A DNA stretch of 28,787 bases from a virus, in the IMG/VR virus record IMGVR_UViG_3300032334_000945, positions 1 through 28,787 of that record; one strand, given 5' to 3'. Every line of letters starts with the position of its first letter. The first letter of the stretch is position 1. A program made the translations under genes and the position numbers. Below are positions 1 through 4,887 of the stretch, piece after piece. The notes beneath the pieces are model-generated. The model did not search any database. It had not been told where the DNA came from and saw only the letters and a program-made list of their open reading frames with translations.

Positions 1-1638
1 AATGATGATGTTGTCCGCCTTGTTGTTCCACATCGCCCCATCGGCAAGATCAAATACCTCTGGGCATGGGTAGTTTCCGTCGTCTCCCTTTCTCATCTTG
101 TGCGGGTGGACTACGATGTCAAAGTAAACGTTGTTCTTTCGGGCAAACCGTGTGCAGTCAGACAGGAATGTTTCAAGGTACTTGTCGCTGCGCCCACCGC
201 CCTTGGTATAGTCGTTCGCCATCTGGTTGAATGGGTCGATAATCACACGATCCACCCCATGTTTGATAATCATGCTGAGGAAAACCTCTTTCACGTAATC
301 GGGAGTTGGGCTTACGTTCTTGGGGTACACCATAAAAATATGTTCACCAATCATCTTGTACACTTTCATGTACGCATCATAACTCGGTCTGTTGTAATTG
401 CTTGGCGTACAGTCTTTTCCGAAATAAATTTCCACCAAGTCGTGGTAGAATTGTTCCGCTGGTAATTCTTCAGGGGTGAAGATGGCCACCTTCTCTCCAA
501 ACTTGACCATGCGGAATATCATCTCCCACTTCATAAATGATGACTTACCATAGTTTCCTATTCCGGAAACAATTGTTAATTCGCCTTTAACTCTTTTGAA
601 GTGCTTGTCGAGTAACGGAACGCCAAGTGGCATAGCGGCCTGATATCCCTTCAAGTAAATCTCGGACGCCTGTTCCATTACTTCCTCAGCGTATATTACA
701 TCCTCTTTGCTTATCTCTTCGAGGTCCTGCTCGGTGAGTTCAATCTTAACCTCGGTGTGGTTACTCTTTGTAACCAGTTGGTCTTTGGTAAACTCAGCCG
801 TATTCCACTGATTCATGTTGGCGCGGTACGCACTGCGGATGGCTTGACGGCACTCCTTCTGACTAAAACTGGAATCAGGAGTGACGTGCATCATCATTAG
901 GTTGTAACACGTCTCCTCAAGCATCCCAAACCTACAGCAGCTTGCGGCCAACTTAAACACGAAGTGGTTCCTTTCCCCCTCGCGGAATGCGTCTCCCTTG
1001 GATGTCATCCACGTCAATAGGTTTTGGAATATCTTGTCGTCATCGCTAATGGTCTCGGTAGTTGTCTGTTGGGGCAATCTCCTGTCGGCTTTCTTTACGG
1101 GCAATTTCTTGTAGGTTTCCGCGTTCGGATTGTAGTAAAGTTCGGGATCATACGACTCAAAGCATAGGCGAGAAACATTTCGACCCGTCTTGTCGATGTC
1201 GAGCATCTCGCTCATTAAGGAATCGAAGTGTTCCTTATGCATGGTTTTCCACTCAATTTGGACGAGCGCTTTTAAGCCCTTTCCTGAAGGCGAAACCCAA
1301 ACTGCGGTAATATACTCAACAGAACACAATTCGCTTCGTTTTTGGTCCATATCCGCAACATTATCAAAGTCCAAAACGATATATCCGGAGTGTTCAAGCA
1401 GTTCAGAGTCCTTTCTTTTGGAAAAAGTGCCACTAAAACATACAGCGGGTAGTTTCTTTTTTAACTCATCCGCCTCTTTCTTGGTTTTGGCTTCCCTCGC
1501 CTTCTCAACAAGTGTCTTTGATTTTCCAGCCCTAATTCGTTCAAGTGCGCCCAGTACACTAATTGTGTACCCTTGCAGGTCGTTGAAATCTTTGTAGATG
1601 GATACCTTACCATTTATTCCTTGGGTCATTTGGGTCAT
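1..1638 (-). CDS. Primase-helicase (BT4734-like primase domain + SF4/DnaB-type helicase), 3' end cut by window
   Basis: Minus-strand frame open from the ATG at 1638 to the window edge (546 codons; C-terminus missing). Residues about 80-170 look like the BT4734/BF3469-type N-terminal domain of Bacteroidota primases: VLDFDN (88-93), SPSGKGLK (116-123) and DKTGRNVSRLCFESYDP (149-165). Residues about 335-546 are a RecA-fold helicase with a P-loop SGIGNYGKS (358-366), a Walker B-like strand VIIDPFNQM (465-473), VVHPHK (509-514) and a DnaB/Twinkle-like H3 segment DGAMWNNKADN (533-543). The arginine-bearing H4 motif would lie beyond the edge. It would prime and unwind phage DNA at the fork. The ATG lies 32 nt inside the upstream initiator gene, so the two are probably translationally coupled; a second ATG three codons on (1629) is an alternative start. 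Third positions are more GC-rich than in much of the right arm. The fusion is confident; the start is less so. Confidence 0.85.
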   Translation of the reverse strand, partial: MTQMTQGINGKVSIYKDFNDLQGYTISVLGALERIRAGKSKTLVEKAREAKTKKEADELKKKLPAVCFSGTFSKRKDSELLEHSGYIVLDFDNVADMDQKRSELCSVEYITAVWVSPSGKGLKALVQIEWKTMHKEHFDSLMSEMLDIDKTGRNVSRLCFESYDPELYYNPNAETYKKLPVKKADRRLPQQTTTETISDDDKIFQNLLTWMTSKGDAFREGERNHFVFKLAASCCRFGMLEETCYNLMMMHVTPDSSFSQKECRQAIRSAYRANMNQWNTAEFTKDQLVTKSNHTEVKIELTEQDLEEISKEDVIYAEEVMEQASEIYLKGYQAAMPLGVPLLDKHFKRVKGELTIVSGIGNYGKSSFMKWEMIFRMVKFGEKVAIFTPEELPAEQFYHDLVEIYFGKDCTPSNYNRPSYDAYMKVYKMIGEHIFMVYPKNVSPTPDYVKEVFLSMIIKHGVDRVIIDPFNQMANDYTKGGGRSDKYLETFLSDCTRFARKNNVYFDIVVHPHKMRKGDDGNYPCPEVFDLADGAMWNNKADNIII

Positions 1639-2266
1639 AGTTGTAATTAGTTTGTTTTGTATTTGTATTCGTATTCGTTGTTTCGTCTTCCCACCTCCTA
1701 TCGCGAAGATAGCGTATCGGGTCCTTCCAGTATTTGCGCTCGCGGCCATTCTTGTGGTTTCCCATGCCTTCTACTGCAAGTATCCGGTCCTCAGAGGATA
1801 GTTTGTTCCATACAGCAAGGGTTTGTTTTTTGTCCACCTTCTTGTCATATGCAAGCCAAAAATCCTCAAAGGTGTATTTATATGTTATTTCTTTCTTTGT
1901 ATTGTCTATATATGTAGTGGCGGGTTTTCGGATATCGGGTTTTCCGCTTTCCGTTAAACCGCTTTCGGTTGGCTCGTAGTAGACGATATAATTAAACCCT
2001 CTTGACAAGCCATCGTTACCAACAATTCTAACAGAGTGTATGTATCCAAGCAATTCTAATTCATCCCAAGCGCTAGAGATCGAATCCTTTCCATCTAAGA
2101 AATAATCAGTCAACTTACTTTTGTATATGACCCAATCATGCGGGAGGGAAAGTAAAAAAGAGAGCAACCCTTTTGCCTTTAGGCTAACCGATTTGTCTCT
2201 CAGAAATTCAGTAGGAACCATTGCGAATGGCACGTTCCTGGTTTTAACAATTTGTCCTGTATTCAT
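1607..2266 (-). CDS. Winged-helix replication initiator / helicase-loader-like protein
   Basis: 219 aa from the ATG at 2266. The frame is open further upstream, but the extension would be encoded by the terminator hairpin, so 2266 is preferred. Residues about 10-95 resemble the helix-turn-helix domain of phage replisome organisers (VSLKAKGLLSFLLSLPHDW, then a recognition-helix region and a beta-wing). A polar linker follows (about 100-130). The C-terminal part (YTFEDFWLAYDKKVDKKQTL, then W, DPIRYL and RRW elements) resembles the tail domain of phage DnaD/O-like initiators that bind or load helicase. The tail is Thr/Asn-rich and coded by a hexanucleotide repeat. Position directly before the primase-helicase fits an origin-binding or helicase-loading role. 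There is no Shine-Dalgarno; the ATG lies about 6 nt after a T-tract. The family is recognised by pattern only, and the DNA target is unknown. Confidence 0.7.
   Translation of the reverse strand: MNTGQIVKTRNVPFAMVPTEFLRDKSVSLKAKGLLSFLLSLPHDWVIYKSKLTDYFLDGKDSISSAWDELELLGYIHSVRIVGNDGLSRGFNYIVYYEPTESGLTESGKPDIRKPATTYIDNTKKEITYKYTFEDFWLAYDKKVDKKQTLAVWNKLSSEDRILAVEGMGNHKNGRERKYWKDPIRYLRDRRWEDETTNTNTNTKQTNYNYDPNDPRNKW
1655..1678 (-). repeat. Hexanucleotide repeat, ACRAAT x about 4
   Basis: On the minus strand the sequence is ACGAAT, ACGAAT, ACAAAT, ACAAAA. It encodes the alternating Thr-Asn tail of the initiator and ends 17 nt before the primase-helicase ATG. Unit gain or loss would stay in frame for the initiator but would change the distance to the coupled start. 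Confidence 0.7.
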
Positions 2267-2271
2267 AAAAT

Positions 2272-2307
2272 AAAAAAAAGCTCGCAAGAACCACTTTGCG
2301 AGCTTTT
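2272..2307 (-). terminator. Intrinsic terminator (hairpin A) immediately before the replication operon
   Basis: Arms at 2276-2287 and 2296-2307 pair perfectly over 12 bp (core GCTCGCAA / TTGCGAGC) around an 8-nt loop, GAACCACT on the plus strand. Read on the minus strand, the stem runs into eight consecutive T (2279-2272), the classic form of an intrinsic terminator for leftward transcripts. It ends only about 6 nt before the ATG at 2266. It would therefore stop leftward transcripts before the initiator and primase genes unless it is bypassed. On the plus strand only four T follow, so action is expected mainly leftward. Confidence 0.8.
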
Positions 2308-2340
2308 GGATTGGTAAGAGCAAATCATTTACCTTCCAAC

Positions 2341-2372
2341 CCTCGTTTACTGTGGTTCGATAGCAAACGAGG
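2341..2372 (-). repeat. Inverted repeat, hairpin B of the leader
   Basis: CCTCGTTT (2341-2348) pairs perfectly with AAACGAGG (2365-2372). Two more pairs (CT/AG, 2350-2351 with 2362-2363) can form past one mismatch, leaving a 10-nt loop that includes GTGGTTC. There is no T-tract on either strand, so it is not itself a terminator. Confidence 0.75.
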
Positions 2373-2374
2373 AG

Positions 2375-2386
2375 TGAAATATTTCA
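2375..2386. promoter_or_regulatory. Perfect 12-bp palindrome, candidate operator
   Basis: TGAAATATTTCA is its own reverse complement. It starts one base beyond the -7 box of the leftward promoter (2388-2395), so it covers the expected transcription start. A dimeric repressor bound here would block initiation. No regulator is identified in the window; the winged-helix initiator just downstream is one autoregulation candidate. Confidence 0.5.
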
Positions 2387-2387
2387 G

Positions 2388-2418
2388 CAAACATAAAACA
2401 AACACGCGAGGTTGTCAA
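2388..2418 (-). promoter_or_regulatory. Bacteroidota-type promoter of the replication operon leader
   Basis: On the minus strand TTG (2418-2416, within CTTGACA) is followed by a 20-nt spacer and TATGTTTG (2395-2388), matching the known Bacteroidota consensus TTG-N19-21-TAnnTTTG. The TTG overlaps the stop codon of the small gene at 2415. The expected start is about 2382-2385, giving a leader of about 115 nt before the ATG at 2266. Confidence 0.65.
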
Positions 2419-2606
2419 GTGTTTTCTTCATTATTTTTTATATGCCATGTTTCGCAGTCCCAGCACATATATGGATATTGATCGTAATCACAATGTTCTT
2501 TTGCCTCATTTCGAGTCTTATAACACCTTTTGCCACAGCCATATATGGAGTTTTTAATCATAAATCCAAGCGATATAATGACGAGTATGATTGAGCAGAT
2601 AAACAT
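2415..2606 (-). CDS. Small membrane-anchored zinc-ribbon-like protein
   Basis: 63 aa. Residues 2-17 form a hydrophobic segment (ICSIILVIISLGF), probably a membrane anchor or signal. The rest is short and Cys-rich: Cys24, Cys28, Cys39, Cys48, Cys51 and His55, with the pairs CGKRC and CWDCETWH. The pattern of an R/K-rich YKTRNEA helix followed by Y-x-C-x-x-C-x-x-W-H recalls small phage zinc-ribbon proteins whose function is unknown. The ATG at 2606 is supported by a consensus promoter whose -7 box ends 4 nt upstream, implying a leaderless mRNA; a later Met16 start would lose the anchor. It is the first gene of the leftward side and overlaps the next promoter at its stop. Metal binding is an inference. 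Confidence 0.7.
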   Translation of the reverse strand: MFICSIILVIISLGFMIKNSIYGCGKRCYKTRNEAKEHCDYDQYPYMCWDCETWHIKNNEENT

Positions 2607-2610
2607 AGTG

Positions 2611-2640
2611 CAAATTTAAGTAAAATAGTGTTGTTTACAA
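2611..2640 (-). promoter_or_regulatory. Leftward leaderless promoter
   Basis: On the minus strand TTG (2640-2638), a 19-nt spacer, TAAATTTG (2618-2611), four bases (CACT), then ATG at 2606. The expected start is at or within a few bases of the ATG. It is the mirror partner of the rightward promoter at 2649-2678. Confidence 0.75.
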
Positions 2641-2648
2641 GCAAGAAC

Positions 2649-2678
2649 TTGACACTGTGTGATTTTTTTGTATATTTG
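2649..2678 (+). promoter_or_regulatory. Rightward leaderless promoter of the structural arm
   Basis: TTG (2649-2651, within CTTGACA), a 19-nt spacer, TATATTTG (2671-2678), four bases (CATC), then ATG at 2683. It is an exact match to the Bacteroidota -33/-7 consensus and has the same geometry as the divergent promoter. Its two -33 elements are only 8 nt apart from the leftward ones, so both could be bound by one regulator. Confidence 0.8.
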
Positions 2679-2682
2679 CATC

Positions 2683-2904
2683 ATGGCAAATTTAAGACCA
2701 CCAGACGGACGAGTGTTCGTTAGAATAGATAAGATTCACGGCAAACAAGTGGACGCCACGATATTGGCAATTGGAAACGATGTTAATGTTGAGGTTGGGC
2801 AAAAGGTTTGCGTTCTTGGTAAACTTGAAAAAGTTGAGATACAAGACGCTGAAACTTATTCTGTCCACGAAAAAAACATAGCATTTGTATATGAACAAAA
2901 TTGA
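2683..2904 (+). CDS. Short GroES-like co-chaperonin homologue lacking the mobile loop
   Basis: 73 aa from the ATG at 2683, chosen because the promoter places the mRNA start there. It begins MANLRPPDGRVFVRID, like the first strand of GroES (RPLHDRVxV), and continues with ILAIGNDVNVEVGQKVCVL, matching the GroES barrel (VLAVGNG, then a V-GD-V strand). It ends in a strand like the GroES C-terminal ESDILAIV. Normal GroES is about 95 aa. The shortage is in the region of the mobile loop that contacts GroEL, between residues about 14 and 22. By family knowledge GroES caps the GroEL chamber; phages such as T4 (gp31) carry their own version for capsid protein folding. Without the loop this copy may not bind GroEL by itself. 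It is the first gene of the rightward operon and overlaps the next by 14 nt. Confidence 0.7.
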   Translation: MANLRPPDGRVFVRIDKIHGKQVDATILAIGNDVNVEVGQKVCVLGKLEKVEIQDAETYSVHEKNIAFVYEQN

Positions 2905-3193
2905 TAACTGGAATAGAGCAATAAGTCTTATCCAACGTATGATGGATGAGAAGATAGAAATATACGAGGTGATGCGAATTTTTACACCTATGTCAACAAA
3001 AGCTAGAAGAAAGATTCTTTATTGTGACCCCAATATAACGAGCGATGATTTGGACCAGGTTGAGTTGGCTGTAACCAGATACAATAAAACACTTGAAGAA
3101 ATAACAAGCACTCAGGTAGAAAAGCGAATACGAAGATCGGCTTATTTCCAAACACTTAAAGAACACTATGATAAGAACAAAGACAAAAAATAA
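2891..3193 (+). CDS. Small helical protein, unknown
   Basis: 100 aa from the ATG at 2891, 14 nt inside the GroES-like gene (an upstream in-frame TTG at 2885 is less likely). Charged and predicted largely helical, with ARRKILYCDPNITSDDLDQV in the middle and a Lys-rich end (HYDKNKDKK). No motif was recognised. It lies between two GroES-like genes in a tightly overlapping group, so an early or assembly role is possible, but nothing in the sequence defines it. Confidence 0.65.
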   Translation: MNKIDNWNRAISLIQRMMDEKIEIYEVMRIFTPMSTKARRKILYCDPNITSDDLDQVELAVTRYNKTLEEITSTQVEKRIRRSAYFQTLKEHYDKNKDKK

Positions 3194-3416
3194 CTATCTA
3201 AAAATCATAGAGGTTTACCAATATTACCTAGAAAGGGAAAAAACAGATATGAACAAGATCGAGTCTCTGATGAGTAATTGGGACGCCATTAATCTGTTTG
3301 GCACGTATTCGTCATTGCGCCGAGGAGTAAATAAGATAAAGAAAAAGACTCCGGTTGGTAAGAAGAATTTCGAAACTCAAAAACAACTGTTTGAAATATA
3401 CAAAAAAACTATTTGA
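3168..3416 (+). CDS. Small basic helical protein, unknown
   Basis: 82 aa from the ATG at 3168, overlapping the preceding gene by 26 nt. A later Met28 (3249) would remove the overlap and is an alternative start. The body is basic, with a Lys-rich stretch (VNKIKKKTPVGKK) that could contact nucleic acid. The stop TGA shares its A with the ATG of the next gene (TGATG), which indicates translational coupling to the large GroES-like gene. The family is not recognised. Confidence 0.6.
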   Translation: MIRTKTKNNYLKIIEVYQYYLEREKTDMNKIESLMSNWDAINLFGTYSSLRRGVNKIKKKTPVGKKNFETQKQLFEIYKKTI

Positions 3417-4219
3417 TGGATTATAGCGACGTAGACATAGATAAGCTCCGACTTATTAATGGCGAGTGTTTAATTGAGGTTCAGACATGGACGGAGAACG
3501 AAGTTAAGTTCAATAATGGAACCTTGGTAATCGTCAATAAGCTAAAGGGCATGATAGATAAACCGGGAAGAGAAGATATCAATTCGCTTGTTAAGTCAAT
3601 GAAGAAAGGGCGATACAAGGACGAAAAGGCCATGAAAGAATACATGAGAATGGCCGGAGAACAACATCGCCAGTACGATGAAGATAAGCAGGACATAGAG
3701 GCTATGCAAGCAGTTAGAAGAGGCAAGTTGATTAAACTTCCTGAAAAACTTGGAGACAAGAGCAGATGGGACTTTGAGTGTGAGTTTGATGGCTTGGAGG
3801 GAGACGATGTATGGTTTGACGCTACTTATACCCGTCAAAAAATTCAAGACGACGAAAATGGATTTGAGAGGGATGGTAAAAGATATTTGTTGATTCCAAG
3901 AAACGCAATATTTGCTGCTAGAAGAAATGATGAAATTATAAGTTTAAACGGATATATACTTGGAGAAGTTCTTTCAAATGAAAGAAAACATGGAGGTATA
4001 TTTATGCCGGATAGTTTAATCAATAGAGTTAGAGTAGAAGTGGCTCCCGCTCATGAACCCAAGTTTCCAGTCCAAGGTGTTTGGACAAACACTAAATTAA
4101 AAAAGGGGGACATTGTTTGCGTTAGAGATCAGTTCGTGGTTCCTCTTGATTCTACATTGGCTCAATCTACAAACTTGGTCCGTTTTCAATCTAGAGTAAT
4201 ACTCGCAATAGAGGAATGA
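3416..4219 (+). CDS. Double-domain GroES-like co-chaperonin
   Basis: 267 aa from the ATG at 3416 (a TTG one codon earlier is in frame but less likely). The N-terminal half has GroES-like strands (INGECLIEVQT, then NNGTLVIVN), a charged helical insertion at about 40-110, and a closing EGDDVWFDA ... YLLIPRNAIFAA segment. The C-terminal half starts NGYILGEV and contains KHGGIFMPDS (191-200), which matches the GroES mobile loop (GGI-hydrophobic-hydrophobic) that docks on GroEL. It then has KKGDIVCVRD and ends in RVILAIEE, like the GroES terminus. Two barrels in one chain would give a ring with doubled subunits, a layout known for chloroplast Cpn20. The probable role is helping host GroEL fold the capsid protein, as T4 gp31 does. 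No groEL gene is present in the window. Its stop overlaps the next start (ATGA). Confidence 0.7.
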   Translation: MDYSDVDIDKLRLINGECLIEVQTWTENEVKFNNGTLVIVNKLKGMIDKPGREDINSLVKSMKKGRYKDEKAMKEYMRMAGEQHRQYDEDKQDIEAMQAVRRGKLIKLPEKLGDKSRWDFECEFDGLEGDDVWFDATYTRQKIQDDENGFERDGKRYLLIPRNAIFAARRNDEIISLNGYILGEVLSNERKHGGIFMPDSLINRVRVEVAPAHEPKFPVQGVWTNTKLKKGDIVCVRDQFVVPLDSTLAQSTNLVRFQSRVILAIEE

Positions 4220-4869
4220 TAAAATTAGACTTTAGTAAAATATCGTACAACATTGAAAGCATTCCAGATGACGAGTCGGTAATATACCGTTTCTCGGACT
4301 TGGCTAGTCAAGCCCATATTCTTGATAGGTCTGACGATCTTCCTGAAGGGGTTAGCGCGGACAAAGTTGTACGCTATCTCATATATATGTTTGCTCCAGG
4401 AACACCTGTAAAGGATGCGTATCCTGACATTAACCAACGAAAGCGATACACGCTAAACAAGCTGAATATCCAGGTTGATGATACGGACTCTGATAACGGG
4501 TACGCCCAGCTCTGCATGATGAATGTGGACTGGGCGGTGGAGCGATACATCACGTTCACACGTTTACAATGCTCGGAGGATTATTCGATCATGTGTACCG
4601 CCGATATAAGAATAGCTGCTTTGCAAAGAGCGTTGTTAACTCAGCCAGTAGATAGGTCAAACGATGATAAGAACTTCCAAGCTGGTCTTGAGAGTTGGAG
4701 GCAGACCCTGGTGGATGCCCGCACCCGAATCATGAATGATGAGACAAGCATTACCTTGCAAAAGGCGATTACATTTTCAGTTCGTGCGGAGAATCTTGGA
4801 ATACAACCAGAACACTACTCTCGTATCTGGCGTGAGAAGAAAGAAATATTCCCGGAGATTATACCATAA
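4216..4869 (+). CDS. Unknown protein upstream of large terminase; possible small terminase subunit
   Basis: 217 aa, coupled to the GroES-like gene by an ATGA overlap. Acidic N-terminal third; then PDINQRKRYTLNKLNI (about 74-89) and DYSIMCTADIRIAALQRALL; helical C-terminus ending WREKKEIFPEIIP. No clear helix-turn-helix is seen. The location just before terL is where small terminase subunits often lie, and the size fits, but no sequence motif confirms it. It ends in the first copy of the 15-nt tandem duplication that also forms the terL start. Confidence 0.6.
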   Translation: MIKLDFSKISYNIESIPDDESVIYRFSDLASQAHILDRSDDLPEGVSADKVVRYLIYMFAPGTPVKDAYPDINQRKRYTLNKLNIQVDDTDSDNGYAQLCMMNVDWAVERYITFTRLQCSEDYSIMCTADIRIAALQRALLTQPVDRSNDDKNFQAGLESWRQTLVDARTRIMNDETSITLQKAITFSVRAENLGIQPEHYSRIWREKKEIFPEIIP

Positions 4870-4887
4870 AGTATTATACCATGAAGT
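4858..4887 (+). repeat. 15-nt tandem duplication at the terL start
   Basis: ATTATACCATAAAGT (4858-4872) is followed directly by ATTATACCATGAAGT (4873-4887), 14 of 15 identical. The first copy supplies the stop codon of the upstream gene (CCA TAA). The second supplies the terL ATG at the equivalent place. The single difference (A to G) converts ATA to ATG. Confidence 0.85.

Larger units (their letters stand above)
2272..2386 (-). promoter_or_regulatory. Structured 5' leader: three hairpins with complementary loops, ending in a terminator
   Basis: A leftward transcript starting near 2383 would fold, in order, as hairpin B (2341-2372), a middle hairpin (2306-2339) and terminator hairpin A (2276-2307), with almost no unpaired spacer. 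In the middle hairpin TTGGA/TCCAA and GGTAA/TTACC are separated by a small internal loop. The loop of B holds GTGGTTC (plus strand 2352-2358) and the loop of A holds GAACCAC (2288-2294): a perfect 7-nt reverse complement. The two loops can kiss, or can form an alternative helix. The gene order suggests transcription attenuation of the replication operon. A structured origin or a small RNA are alternatives. The pairing is seen directly; the function is inferred. Confidence 0.65.

Noticed and set aside
100-1597. Plus-strand frames of 121, 82 and 135 aa
   Set aside because: They are antisense to the primase-helicase, whose motifs are clear, and have no recognisable features.
2308-2372. Possible tRNA (GGTAAGAGC like a D-arm, GGTTCGA like a T-loop)
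   Set aside because: The T-stem (TGTGG / GCAAA) does not pair, there is no acceptor stem or CCA-proximal pairing, and the bases are better explained by the middle hairpin and hairpin B.
2412-2594. Plus-strand frame of 60 aa opposite the small zinc-ribbon-like gene
   Set aside because: It is antisense to a better-supported gene with a consensus promoter, and its sequence shows no motif.
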